Notes: a model not told the origin generated them from the sequence alone. A stretch of DNA of 64,000 nucleotides from DASWNP01 sp036399175 (GCA_036399175.1 DASWNP010000019.1:1-64000); one strand, 5' to 3'. Counted from the stretch's first letter, positions 44,564 to 55,600 are shown. Translations and numbers: made by a program.

Positions 44564-44954
44564 GGAATTTATTTACCACATTAGAGAGAGCGAGTGAACC
44601 CCCCGAGCCCCTTTGCGCGCCTGTTTGAACGTCGGAACCCTTCAATTCTTATGGTTTAAGTCTTTTTCGAATATCGGAAACAGTGCCCTATCCGTGCCTA
44701 AAAAAGGGGTCGGAAAAAATGGGGGTCTGCTGAAAAAATGCTGAGGTTTAAAGGTTTTTTGTGAGTTCCTCACATAGGGTAGGCGCGGGGCTTCCTATAA
44801 GCTGCCACGCTTGTTCCTTTCTAGCGTTATAAGTAGAGGCCAAATCGCGCATACTTCATTTACCTAGAGGTAATAACTGTCCATTTGAACCGAATTAACA
44901 TGTAATTGGCACTATGACCTCAAAATTATCATTTACCGGCTTCCTTTCTTTATG
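44564..44954. other. AT-rich intergenic region at the edge of an accessory unit
   Basis: About 390 bases where composition drops sharply relative to the Cax gene. It contains A/G-rich runs (TAAAAAAGGGGTCGGAAAAA near 44700) and a small GTGAG-TTC-CTCAC dyad near 44761. No gene, transposase end or clear repeat unit was found. The change in composition probably marks one boundary of the acquired segment. Confidence 0.45.
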
Positions 44955-44961
44955 ATATAAC
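44932..44961 (+). promoter_or_regulatory. Predicted promoter giving a leaderless message
   Basis: TTTACC (44932-44937) and TATAAC (44956-44961) with an 18-base spacer. A start point 7-8 bases past the -10 box falls on the ATG at 44969, and no ribosome-binding site precedes that ATG. Confidence 0.45.
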
Positions 44962-44968
44962 GCGCTTT

Positions 44969-45775
44969 ATGGTAGCGACTCCTAAACTCGACACGACTCC
45001 GTTCAGTATCAGCCCGAATCCTAATAGCCTTTACATTACGCCGTCACTTAAAGGCGTGCTTGCCAAAGCCCGGTTCACGATCAATAAAAGGCAGGGGCTC
45101 ACCTGCGCCGCGCTCGGCGATGTAGGTTTGGGTAAGTCCACCGTACTCAGATATTTATATGGAGAGTATGCCGCCAAAGAAGACTGCATCACGACCCTTA
45201 TTCCGACTCCCAAATTTCCTACCCTATTCGGGATGCTCAAATATATCTGCTCTGATTTTGAGATTGAGCCGAAGCGCAGCTTCGTAGCCCAGCAAGATGC
45301 TTTGCAGGAATTTTTGATAAAGACCTACACAGATCGAAAGAATGTTGTGCTTTTTATTGATGAATCGCAGCTTCTTGATAATCAGCAGTTAGAACTGATC
45401 CGCGGGTTCCTCAATTTCGAGACACATGAGCATAAGCTGATGCAGATCGTGCTCGCCGGGCAGTTAGAGTTGAAAGACAAGCTAAATACTGAGAAAAATA
45501 AGGCTTTATATTCCCGCATCAGCACCTATTCTGTGCTTGACCCTCTCACGCCCGAGGAAACGAAGGCAATGATTGAGTACCGCTGCAGTTACGCAGGCAT
45601 CAAGAATCCCTTCACCGATGATGCTATGGAAACGGTTTACATTAAGAGCAAAGGTATCCCCAGGAATATACTGAAGATCTGCGCCCTTGCTTATGAGATG
45701 ATGGAAATGGCTGGCGATAGCGTGATCACTCCAGAATACATAACGGACGCGACACCGGAGGTGGCCGTTGAGTAG
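44969..45775 (+). CDS. ExeA/TniB-like AAA ATPase
   Basis: Protein of 268 aa. The Walker A site GDVGLGKST is at 50-58, Walker B VVLFIDESQLL starts at 126, a sensor-1-like strand MQIVLAGQLEL and an arginine-finger-like LYSRIS follow, then a C-terminal helical lid (SKGIPRNILKICALAYEMM). This is the AAA_22 type found in ExeA, TniB/MuB-like transposition helpers and some replication loaders. Composition is much lower in GC than the flanks, pointing to acquisition. It overlaps the next gene by 8 bases. No transposase or integrase is next to it, so a role in transposition is not shown; a DNA-loading role with the winged-helix partner is the simplest reading. Confidence 0.87.
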   Translation: MVATPKLDTTPFSISPNPNSLYITPSLKGVLAKARFTINKRQGLTCAALGDVGLGKSTVLRYLYGEYAAKEDCITTLIPTPKFPTLFGMLKYICSDFEIEPKRSFVAQQDALQEFLIKTYTDRKNVVLFIDESQLLDNQQLELIRGFLNFETHEHKLMQIVLAGQLELKDKLNTEKNKALYSRISTYSVLDPLTPEETKAMIEYRCSYAGIKNPFTDDAMETVYIKSKGIPRNILKICALAYEMMEMAGDSVITPEYITDATPEVAVE

Positions 45776-46763
45776 CAGGTTCGCCAAGCTAGTAAATGCA
45801 CAGGAAGAGCGTCGCGCGAAGGAAGAATCCAAGCCACCTGCCCCTACGGATTCCGTACCCCCTTCACTTTCCGAAGCTGCTGCGAAATACGAGCCCCCTG
45901 TTAAAACCGAACCCCCTTCGGAAAACACACCCCCTTCGAGAATCGCAGCCCCTGTCGAATCCACAGCGGGTACGAAACGAACCGGCCAGCCCCTGCAAAA
46001 CGCAGGGGCTAAGGAATCCACAGCCCCTGCGAAAATCAAAGGGGCTGTCTTATTGCCAGCTGATGCCCCGCACCTGCGAACGCCGCATGAAATCACAGAC
46101 GGGATTCTGCCGACACTCAAGCCCGGATGCCAGGTAGTGTTGATGAGGCTCTACCGTCTATCAGCGGGCTTTGGGTCCAATACCTGCCATGTCAGTATTG
46201 GAAAGCTCGCAAGTGCTTGTAATATAAGCGAAACGCAGATTCGTATATTCCTAAGAGATCTTGAGCAGCGCCGACTAATCAAGCGTTTGAGTGTAGATCT
46301 GGCAAATAAGGTTCAGTCGGAAAGAGGAATTACTTTTGAAGTTATATTGCCAAGAATAGGGGCAACGAGATCCGCAGCCGGTACGAAAAACACAGGGGGT
46401 ACGAATATCGCAGGGGCTGCGATTTCCGAACCCAATAAAGTAAATACACAAAAAGAAAGCACACAAACACAGGAGGTGGGTGTGGGCGTAGGTTCCAGAT
46501 TTACGATCGAAGTATGCCGGAGATATGCGCAGCATCTGCAATCGACTGGGCAGGGAATCAACAACCCAGGTGGCTACGCCACAACGATCCACCGTACGGG
46601 CGAGGTTGATGAGCTGATTGAAAGATTTCTTAACCCAACCATATCAACCCTGGTAAATACCGCCCAGTGTCCGGATTGCAAGGGAACTGGATTCTACTAT
46701 CCTAATGGCCCGACTGGCGGCGTAGCCAAGTGCAGGCACGAGAAACTAGCCAATGAAACCTGA
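45768..46763 (+). CDS. Winged-helix and Cys-cluster protein with hexapeptide linkers, partner of ATPase
   Basis: Protein of 331 aa from TTG 45768, with GGAGGTG at 45757-45763 inside the end of the ATPase gene. Residues 22-93 form a Pro/Ala-rich linker of six-residue units (EPPVKT, EPPSEN, TPPSRI, AAPVES, TAGTKR, STAPAK). Residues 105-195 are a winged-helix domain (VSIGKLASACNISETQIRI, LEQRRLIKRL), the layout seen in replication-initiator and plasmid DnaA/DnaD-like proteins. A second linker of the same type (AAGTKN, TGGTNI, AGAAIS) spans 198-222. Near the C-terminus, C301-x2-C304 with C322-x-H324 looks like a zinc site. It is probably a DNA-binding adaptor for the ATPase. Family not recognised. 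Confidence 0.72.
   Translation: MSSRFAKLVNAQEERRAKEESKPPAPTDSVPPSLSEAAAKYEPPVKTEPPSENTPPSRIAAPVESTAGTKRTGQPLQNAGAKESTAPAKIKGAVLLPADAPHLRTPHEITDGILPTLKPGCQVVLMRLYRLSAGFGSNTCHVSIGKLASACNISETQIRIFLRDLEQRRLIKRLSVDLANKVQSERGITFEVILPRIGATRSAAGTKNTGGTNIAGAAISEPNKVNTQKESTQTQEVGVGVGSRFTIEVCRRYAQHLQSTGQGINNPGGYATTIHRTGEVDELIERFLNPTISTLVNTAQCPDCKGTGFYYPNGPTGGVAKCRHEKLANET
45831..46050. repeat. 18-bp-period repeat array A inside coding sequence
   Basis: Units of about 18 bases with a G/C pentamer core (CCCCT, or its complement AGGGG) followed by codons such as GCGAAAATC. They encode the hexapeptide linker before the winged helix. Both orientations of the core occur within the array. Confidence 0.6.
46359..46436. 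repeat. 18-bp-period repeat array B inside coding sequence
   Basis: Four units related to array A, mostly with the AGGGG core (AGGGGGTACGAATATCGC, AGGGGCTGCGATTTCCGA). They lie after the winged-helix segment of the same gene and stay in frame. Confidence 0.6.
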
Positions 46764-46975
46764 TTCTCCGCCCCGCTCTCGGACACTGAACGACCTCAAC
46801 AAACTGACAGAGTAAATGCTTCACAGAAACTAAATTCTGGAAATAAACACTGTTGCTCGTAGAAAATAGGTTGTCCTGATAATAATTCTGATAATATGAA
46901 TTATCTCCCAATACTGAAGCTCTTTAGACCAAACTCTTCAGTCACAATTTCGCCTATTTCTAATATCTGTTTAGC

Positions 46976-47548
46976 TTAAGCACACGAAGCATGACTAGGG
47001 TTACCGTAGGAGTATGCCCTGAAAAGTCCGTTAGTGTTGATCTCGATGAGATAATCTGTGCTATCAAGAATGAACGTTTCACATTGTCTCTCTGATTCAT
47101 CGGGCAATGACAGGATACCTGCCTTGATGAGCCGTTGCCATGTAGTCTCCCATCCAGACTTGGGCGCAGACAGGATATGAGCTTCTTGATACTTCGCAGG
47201 GGGGTACTTATCAAACATTCCCTCCAAGTATATTGCAGACCATCGACCCGCCGAACGTTGTAGCACTAGCCCATCCTCTCCATGCGTGCCTCCTCCAACC
47301 CAGATGCGAACTTCGAGATCATCTGCGAGCAACAGAACCGTCCTCAACTTCGGTAGTTGAGCCGCGCCCGCTCTTTCATCTACGATTCGGAAGGCCTCTG
47401 GCCCCCATTGGTCTGGCAGGATGACGCGCAACTCCCCTTTATCGCGCATCAGCCCCATCCATATTGATGCCGTAGCAATGCCTAGAAGAAATGTGAGCAG
47501 GGCAACTTTGAAATGGAGCGTCAAAGCGCGAATTGCACTATTTATCAT
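46976..47548 (-). CDS. Membrane-anchored protein, candidate immunity protein for the displaced RHS tip
   Basis: Protein of 190 aa from ATG 47548 (MINSAIRALTLHFKVALLTF), with GGGGGAG ahead of it. One N-terminal membrane span (VALLTFLLGIATASIWMGL) is followed by a soluble domain (TVLLLADDLEVRIWVGGGTHGEDG, RLIKAGILSLPDESERQCETF). No family was recognised. It lies 90 bases after the displaced RHS C-terminal fragment on the same strand, the usual place of an immunity gene, and its anchored, outward-facing topology would suit a toxin that acts in the periplasm. The immunity role is inferred from position only. GC is lower than the genome average here. Confidence 0.6.
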   Translation of the reverse strand: MINSAIRALTLHFKVALLTFLLGIATASIWMGLMRDKGELRVILPDQWGPEAFRIVDERAGAAQLPKLRTVLLLADDLEVRIWVGGGTHGEDGLVLQRSAGRWSAIYLEGMFDKYPPAKYQEAHILSAPKSGWETTWQRLIKAGILSLPDESERQCETFILDSTDYLIEINTNGLFRAYSYGNPSHASCA

Positions 47549-47638
47549 GTCTCCCCCGGAGGTTTTGTAGCTCTGTATTCGCGTTACCCGATGCATTCGT
47601 CCAATTTGTCGTCTCCAGGGTAAATTTTACCCTTTGGG

Positions 47639-49183
47639 TCAAAGAAGAAAAATTGCCCCGGGTCCGTGTATTACTACTCCCAATGCCCGAGAGTGGGGCC
47701 CGGTACGCTTTCGAGCAAGATTACCTACGTCACTCTTCTGCCCAGTAATACCTCCACTTGGGAAGGGGGTGCCTTTTGGATGAGTATGGGCAAATACGAT
47801 CAGAATCATATTACGCCCGTTTCTTTGAAAATCATCCAGCAATGCTTGATATTCTTTAGGCTCGTTTGGCATAAAACCTGCTTCCCCCTCATTGGCCCTC
47901 CACTGCTCTACCGTATTACGCTTGACATCGTAAAACACCCATCCCGCGTTTTCCTTGTTCGATTTAGCAGTGTCCGCCCATATACTATCAAGATTACTTC
48001 TAAATGTTGGGTGTGACATAAGCCAGTTTGCCGTGATACAACCTGGAAACTTGTTCTATGCAGTCTCCTGCGGGTCTGCGACCTCGGTAGTATCACCCGG
48101 AGACATTTCATCGAGAATCGTTCCGCCGCCGAAGTCTGCAAAGCCATGCAATAATCCACCCACCGCGCCGAGATTGCCAATGACGATCACAGGTGGGCCC
48201 GTATCAATCACAGGTAAGTCGTCGAGTCCCATCGGGTCGATGAAGTTGACCGGATCATTCTGCGCGTACGAGTAGCGGTTGAAACTTTGCGGGTCACTGA
48301 GATTGTAACTTCCGCTATACGGGTCAGGCTGGTCAAACCGGCTGTGCCAGCGATTGTATCTGCGCATCATCGCTTCATCACTTCCATTGCCGTCTCTCTC
48401 ATAACTCGTGTACTTCTGCGGCTGCAAGTGGCTGTTCCAACTTCTGTTGGTCTCTCCTCCCCAAGTGTCTAATTCAATGCCTGCCACCGCCGCTCCGCTC
48501 ATGTCTGTCATTCGCTGGCTCTTCGTGATGGGGTCTTGATGCACGAACAAAACGCCCCCTCCGCTCTGGAGGGCAATCAACTGATTGCCCAGATAAACGT
48601 AGCCGCGCGAGTAATGCCCGCTCTGGTTAATCTCTGCGACGACTTGTCCACCTAAGACTGTCGAGCGCAGATAATAGGTCGTTTGACTGTTCTCTACCTT
48701 TTTGACGCGCAGAGTGTCGCCGTCGTATTCCTGCCTGAGCAGGTAGCTGCCGTGAGAGGCTGAGACCTGCTGTCCTGTCGCATCGTAGCTGAAGCTTTGT
48801 CCGAGGTCGTTGAGGAGATTACCTGCGGCGTCGTAAGAGAAGCCAGAGCGCCGGTTGTTGGAATAGGCGGTGCTGCCCGTCGAAGTCTGGCTGCCCCAGT
48901 TGTCGCGCGAGGTGATGTTGCCCCACACGTCGTAGCTGACGTGGTTGAGGCCGTAGGGGCCGTCGCCGCTCCATGTGCCGCCGGGCAAGGAGAGATAGGC
49001 GCGGGCGTTAGAGCCGGTGTGAGAGTTGACGAGGCGACCGAGGTGGTCGTAATCGTAGGAGCGGTCGAGCGTCGTGTCTTCGAGGTTGCGCGCGTAAATG
49101 GCGTACTTCGCGCATTCGTTCAAGTAATTGTAGTTGTTATGGCCCGTTCTATAACGGACTTCTGCGGATGGATAAACAATCAC
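47639..49183 (-). pseudogene. Displaced RHS core plus JAMM-like C-terminal tip, interrupted by TAG
   Basis: Bases 49096-48141 repeat the C-terminal RHS core of the main protein (50145-51100), including the RYSYAQNDPVNFIDPMGL end signature. The tip then diverges. An in-frame TAG at 48058-48056 stops the frame (residue 376 of this fragment), but 13 codons later the same frame continues from ATG 48019 for 126 residues. That part has GWVFYDVKR and AHTHPKGTPFPS, an H-x-H-P site of JAMM/JAB-like peptidase toxins (DUF4329/Toxin-JAB1 type). About 29 unrelated residues lie before the RHS homology, with no signal peptide. It looks like a parked C-terminal cassette, now broken, unless the TAG is read through. 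The 126-aa tail could in principle be translated alone. Confidence 0.82.
48141..49096 (-). repeat. RHS-core duplication, displaced copy (956 bp)
   Basis: Direct repeat of 50145-51100, same length and ungapped by eye, with scattered substitutions (around fourteen amino-acid changes). The right breakpoint is sharp at GCGCGCGTA (49096). Confidence 0.9.
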
Positions 49184-49635
49184 GGTTTAGAGATTTGTCC
49201 TTCAATGTTCTTTAACATCCCTTGGCTTACTTCTTTGACACCAGGGGTTCTCATATTAGAGATAACGTGCTGAATAGATTTCACAATATCTTCTCTGCCC
49301 TGCAAGTGTTTACGTTCATACATTAGCTCGAAGATGTGAATAATTGCCTCTTGGCTGTGCTCGTCTTCTTGCTCTAACCTAACTATTAAGAGGGGGACAA
49401 TGGTTTCACCACGCTCTGCCAGAGCAGAGGCCAAGCTAGCATTAGACGGATGGCTGTACCTGTAATCGCAAATGTAGGCATGTAGCTGCTTCTCCATAGG
49501 AAAATTGTCGAAGACCTCCACTTGACGTGCAACAGGTAGTGCAAGGAAGTCGCTACATTCACTAGGCGCATCTTGCCCACAGGACGACAAAAGAATATTC
49601 CCTAGCAGAATGCAGCCTAAAAATAGTTTAGTCAC
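49180..49635 (-). CDS. Lipoprotein, candidate immunity protein for the main RHS tip
   Basis: Protein of 151 aa from GTG 49635 with AAGGAG six bases upstream; a longer frame begins at 49674 but lacks that site and overlaps the RHS gene. The signal peptide ends in a good lipobox (LLGNILLSSC). The mature domain is all-helical with HEAT-like units (LASALAERGETIVPLLIVRL, EAIIHIFELMYERK). It starts 13 bases after the RHS stop, which fits an immunity gene. Being a lipoprotein, it would neutralise the toxin in the periplasm. Specificity is inferred from position. Its stop overlaps the start of the displaced RHS fragment (GTGA). Confidence 0.7.
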   Translation of the reverse strand: MTKLFLGCILLGNILLSSCGQDAPSECSDFLALPVARQVEVFDNFPMEKQLHAYICDYRYSHPSNASLASALAERGETIVPLLIVRLEQEDEHSQEAIIHIFELMYERKHLQGREDIVKSIQHVISNMRTPGVKEVSQGMLKNIEGQISKP

Positions 49636-49648
49636 ACGGCGCTCCTTA

Positions 49649-52600
49649 CTATGGACAAGGGTTTTGGTTTCCATATACTGCTTTCAAGTACCTGTTCAGG
49701 TTATCGCCGAAATCATAGGCCTCTTTCTCGAATCTGTTGGCCCTTCCAGCGGGATCATGCCCCTTCCACCAAGCATGCCCCGCCTCTTTAAGGTATCGTG
49801 CCTCGAATCCTCCGAGAGAGCCTCTGTACCTTTCGTACTGACCCGTATGCACAAGCTCATGCCCTATTAATGTAATACCAGCAATTGAACGTTGATCAAT
49901 CCCATCCCTGAAAAAGATGTCATAATTTGCCGTGAACGCTTGAGCATCCTTTCTGACACCGATGGGCAGGCCTTTATGGGCGCGAACCTTTCCTAGATCA
50001 AGGCCTGGGAAAAACACAGAAAGCAGGTTTTTTACACAATCAGATAAAGGCTCGCCAACGTCAACGGGATGCTGCGGCTCTGTGGCCCCATCCACGTTAC
50101 CTGGAGACAGCTCATCTAGAATGGTGCCGCCTCCAAAGTCAACGAAGCCATGCAATAATCCACCCACCGCGCCGAGATTGCCAATGACAATCACAGGTGG
50201 GCCCGTATCAATTACAGGTAAGTCGTCGAGTCCCATCGGGTCGATGAAGTTGACCGGATCATTCTGCGCGTACGAGTAGCGGTTGAAACTTTGCGGGTCA
50301 CTGAGATTGTAACTTCCGCTATAAGGGTCAGGCTGGTCAAACCGGCTGTGCCACCGATTGTATCTGCGCATCATCGCTTCATCACTTCCATTGCCGTCTC
50401 TCTCATAACTCGTGTACTTCCGCGGCTGCAAGTGGCTGTTCCAACTTCTGTTGGTCTCTCCTCCCCAAGTGTCTAACTCGATTCCAGCCACCGCCGCTCC
50501 GCTCATGTCCGTCATTCGCTGGCTCTTCGTGATGGGGTCTTGATGCACAAACAGTACGCCCCCTCCGCTCTGGAGGGCAATCAACTGACTGCCCATGTAG
50601 ACGTAGCCGCGCGAGTAATGCCCGCTCTGGTTAATCTCTGCCACCACCCGCCCACCGAGAACGCTGGAGCGCAGATAGTAGGTCGTTTGACTGTTCTCTA
50701 CCTTTTTGACGCGCAGAGTGTCGCCGTCGTATTCCTGCCTGAGCAGGTAGCTGCCGTGAGAGGCTAAGACCTGCTGTCCGGTGGCATCGTAGCTGAAACT
50801 TTGTCCGAGGTCGTTGAGGAGATTACCTGCGGCGTCGTAAGAGAAGCCAGAGCGCCGGTTGTTGGAATAGGCGGTGGTGCCCGTCGAAGTCTGGCTGCCC
50901 CAACTGTCGCGCGAGGTGATGTTGCCCCACACATCGTAGCTGACGTGGTTGAGGCCGTAGGGGCCGTCGCCGCTCCATGTGCCGCCGGAGAGGCCGAGAT
51001 AGGCGCGGGCGTTAGAGCCGGTGTGAGAGTTGACGAGGCGACCGAGGTGGTCGTAATCGTAGGAGCGGTCGAGCGTCGTGTCTTCGAGGTTGCGCGCGTA
51101 GGTGACGCGCCCTGTGTGTTCTCCGCCGAGGTCGTAATCGTAGACGGAGCCCATGAGTCCGGCGATGTGATAATGCTTGAGCCGGAGTCGCGCGTCGTGG
51201 CCGTAGCCGGCTACGCGGTGGTTGCCGAAGGCCATCACCTTGACGGCTCCCCACGCGCGGTATTGATACCCCTGCGCATAGCTGCTGACGCCCCCGTAGC
51301 CCGCGCCCGGCACGCCTGTCACTCTTCCGAGGGTGTCGCGCGTATATGAGACCTGCACGCCGTCACTCCTGTTGATAGAGGTCAGTTGTCCGCCGACGTT
51401 GTAGCCGTAGGAGAGACTGTATGTGCCCAGATTGTTGAAGGTGCGTGTCTCCGACTGAAGGCGCGAGAGCGTGTCGTAGCTGTAGACGACGGAGCCGAGG
51501 CCGTCGTTCATCCGCGTGCGATTGCCCGCCTCATCGTACTCGAACTGCGCGCCCGGCGTCGGCTCGACTCCGTAAGGCGTGCCGTAGCTGACGGAGGTGA
51601 CGAGATGACGGTTGTTATAGAGGAGATTGGTAGTCGCGCCGCGCGCGTCTTTGACGGAGCTGAGCGTATCGTCGGCGTTGTAGAAGTATTCGGTCAAGCC
51701 CTGCTCGGGGGTCGTGCGACGACGCAAACGCCCGTGACCATCGTAATCGAAGCTTCTGATTTGGCCTGACTGATTGATGCTCGTCAGTTGGTCGCGCGCG
51801 TTGAAGCTGTAGCCGGTCGTCGCGTAGACGCTCGTGTTCCAGTTCAGCTCGTCCACCTGTTTGAGTCGTCCGAGCGTGTCCTTCGAGAGCCTGCGCCGAC
51901 GCCCGCGCTCGTCTCTCATGGTGACGACCTCGCCGCCCGCGCAGCCGCAGCCGCCGTAGGTGTTCTCGCGCGTGCTGCCGTCAGGATTGGTCGTCAGCGT
52001 CGGCCTGCCTTTCCAGTCATACTGCTGTAGAGTCCAGACCCACCCGCCCGCGTCGTCTCCCGACGGAATCCAACCGCCGTTTATCTCCGTCGGATTCGAC
52101 ACGCTGTCGATTTGTCCGAGCACGTTATGACCAAAGTACTGACCCGCGTAGCCTCCGACGCTGCCGGGCAGGTTCTGCATCGTGGCGCGCACGTGTCCCG
52201 CGCCGTCGAGGAAATCGACCATGAAAACCTCGCCCGCGCCTTCCTGTATGGAGGTGAAGATTTGCGTATAGAGATCACTGACGTTGTAGCGCCAGTTCGT
52301 ATAAGCCTGCGTGACCTGATTGGAGACGTGCTCGATGCGCCCCGCAGCGTCGTAGATCATAATATCGGCTGCGCCCTTCGGGTCTTGCCGTCGCGTCACC
52401 ACGCCCATGTCGTAGTTGTACTTCATCGAAGAGGCTTTATCGTCGGCGTCTTTCAACTCGGTCGGATATGCGTAGGTGTTTCGGTTGACGTTGTCGGAGA
52501 AGGAATCTTGATAGGAAACCCAGGTGTGATGCCAGAGCGGGTCGCGCGTGAAAGTGACGCTTCCCGAAGTGTTGTGGCCGTACTTGAACTCGACGCGTGT

Positions 52601-55600
52601 GTTGCGCGTGTTGTTTTCGTCTTCGATGTCGAAGCGCTCGATTTGCGAGAGGTTGCCGCGCCCGTAGATGAAGCTTGAGCCGTAGATAAAGTCGTGCTGC
52701 GTCGGCTCGAAGGGCGTGGCCTGCATGTGCTCGCCGCCCCAGTCGTAACCGTAACCGACTTTGGAGACCAGACGGTTAGCCTCGTCGTAAACCCTTCGCT
52801 GGGCGACCAGACCGATGACGCGCAGGTTGATGTAGGTCGGCCTGAGATTGTAGTCGATGTGAGTTTTGCGTAGCTCGGTCGTCAGGTTAGGGCCGCCAAG
52901 CTCGACGATGTCCTGCGGCAAGCCGTACCTGGGTGTGTAACCCGTCCAGATGCGCTTGCGGTTGTTGTCTGAATCCGAGACGGTCATGTCGAAGACGCGC
53001 GGATTCTCCTGGTAGGAGAGAGCCTCGTTGTCCTGCGTCCAGTAGAGTTCAGTCCACTTCTTCGGCACGCCGTCGAAGGACTCCTCGACGCGCGTGGTCA
53101 GCCCCTTGTGCCAGCAGTTGCAGGTCGAGAAAAACTCCTTGTGCCGCGTGCGACGGTCGGGCAGCGTCACTTCCGTCGATGCGCCGCCGGGCTCGACGCT
53201 GTAAGAGGTCAACATCTCTCCGCCGGGCTCTGTCCCCCTGTTCCAGTGCTCGAACCAGTCGCGTCGCTCGGAGAATCTAGGGCAGTCGGTTTGCGCGGAG
53301 CTGGCGCGCAGGGGTGAGCCGGGCAGGTCATATCTGGTGCGGCTGACGACGTGCGTGTCGGGCGCGTGGCGCTCGATGCGCCAGACCTGTCCCCATTGCG
53401 TGTAGTCGAAGGTGTAGTAAGAGCCGTCGGGCAGGGAGACGCTGGAGAGGACGGTGATATAAGCATTGTTGGGGCCGTTGACGGAGAGGCCGGGGAAGTC
53501 GGGCTGAATCAAAAGGCTGCTGTAGCCGAAGCGCGCCCAGACGTGCGTCTCGTTGACGATTGTGCCCCAGCTCTCGCGCCTCCACGACTGCTCAATCTTT
53601 TCCAGATTACGGTTGGCGTCGTAGACGAAATTGACAATGCGACCGAGCGTGTCGGTAATCTTTCTGAGATGGCCGTCGGCGTCGTATTCCATGCTGAGGT
53701 AGTTGCCGTTGCGGTCTTTGACCTCTGTGCAGCGCATCTCTTCGTTGACCGAAGGAGTGAAGCTGTACTGCGTGCCGTCCGGCGTGCGGACGACTGCGCC
53801 GCGCTCGTATACGGGTTCGAGCTTCCAATGCTGGTTCGCCTGATTGACGTAGTCCCACTGGTGTATGTTAGCGCCGTTGGCGGTCGAAACTCCGTACACG
53901 TCCAGAGCCTTCCCGCTGTGGCGCGCGATAATCTTGTGATAGCCGTCGCCGAGCGCTACGACCTGCCACTGTTCGTTGGCCGAGTTGACATCCTCCCACT
54001 GCTGCACGTTTGCGCCGTTGTCGCCGGAAGCGCCCCAGACGTTGAGAGCCTTGCCGCTATGGCGCGCGATGATTCTGTAATAGCCGTCGCCGGTCGGGAT
54101 GAGCTGCCATTGCTGGTTGACGCCGCCCGAGCAATCCCATTGATGCACGTTGCCCGTGTCCCACGTCGCATAGTCGGCCACGTCCATGCACTTGCCGCTG
54201 TGGCGGGCTTTAATCTGGTAGTACATGACCAACTGGAGGTTGGAGCTGTCGGCGGCTTCGTAGGTGTTCGAGTCGGCGAGCTGCCGCAGCTCGACGCGTC
54301 CGCCCGAAGGAGTCAACATCATGTAGGCGAACTTGTTGGTCTGCGAGTTGTAGAAGCGTTTTTGCAGGACGGGGAAGCCGAGGCGGAAGCCGGGGGCGGG
54401 CGTTCCCCGGTCGGCGTTGAACTTGATGCCGGGCGCTTCTTTCGTCCAGACGAGCGAGTTGTAATGAAGTGCGAGGTCGAGGTCGAGGCCGCCGCGACCG
54501 GGCAAGCCCAGGACGGGCAGGCTCCAGTTGAAATTCTGCGAGCCGAGATCGACGCCCGGCTCTCCCGTCTCGTTGGCGGGAAGCGTTCGCGGGCGCGCGT
54601 AACCGGAATCGCCCGGCGGCTCGTATCCTCCCGTGCCGCCGCCAATGCAATCGGCGCAGGCGAGGTTCGATTGGATAGGCGCGTGCATCACGGGCGCTCC
54701 GTGCTTGAGCTGACGAATCTCGTCCAGATTGGGGAGATTGGCCGCCGGAGCGCCCTTCGTCACTTCGGGCGGCGCGGCATTGAAGCCGCCGCCGTGAGGC
54801 GGGCGCGGGTGGGGTGGTCGTCCTGCATTTCCGTTGCCCTGTCCGTTTCCATTGCCCTGACCATTGTTTCCGTGCGGGGAAGCGTAAGGATTCGACTCCG
54901 TAGCTGCGAGTGCTGCGCCTGCATCGGCGACACCGCCTGTGGAAACCATTCCGTCGAGCCAGTCCAGACGCCTGACGCTGCGCTCTATAAAGAGACGCGC
55001 GGCGTCGGCGCTCAGCCAGGGCTTCGTCGTCTTCAAGAGTCCCGCAATGCCTGTGACGAGCGGAGCCGAGGCCGACGTGCCGCTGACGCTCGCGTAGCCG
55101 CCGCCCATCTTCGTCGTCAGTATGTTCGTGCCGGGAGCGGCCAGCGCCACGCGCGACGCTCCCCGATTAGACCATGAGGTGAGCCGGTCGAAGCCGTCGG
55201 TTGAAGCGACGGCCAACAGGTTCGGCAGGTTGAAAGAGGCGGGGAAATATGGAGACTGGTCGATGTCTCTGCCGCCGTTGCCCGCCGAGCAGACGACGAG
55301 CGCGCCCGCTCTGCCTGCGCGTTCGATAGCTTCACGCAAAGCGCGCGACTCACCATCCGTCCCCCATGAAAGATTGATGACCTGTGCCCCGTGAGCGACC
55401 GCATAGTCGATGGCTTCGACCGCCGAAGCGATGTCGCCCGTGCCCGTCTTGTCCAGCACTCGGAGGCTCATCAAACTCGCTCTCCACATCACGCCCGTCG
55501 TGCCGAAGGCGTTGTTACCCTCCGCCGCGACGATTCCGGCGATGGCCGTGCCGTGTCCCTGCTCATCCTTAATCGAAGCGCCTTGAGCTACCCAGTCCCA

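Noticed and set aside
45831..46436. CRISPR-like or iteron-like array
   Set aside because: The 18-bp units lie in frame inside a gene, encode a hexapeptide linker, vary in sequence and have no spacers.
44564..46763. Insertion sequence or plasmid origin
   Set aside because: No transposase, integrase, terminal inverted repeats or DnaA-box cluster was seen; only the ATPase/winged-helix pair and the composition change are supported.
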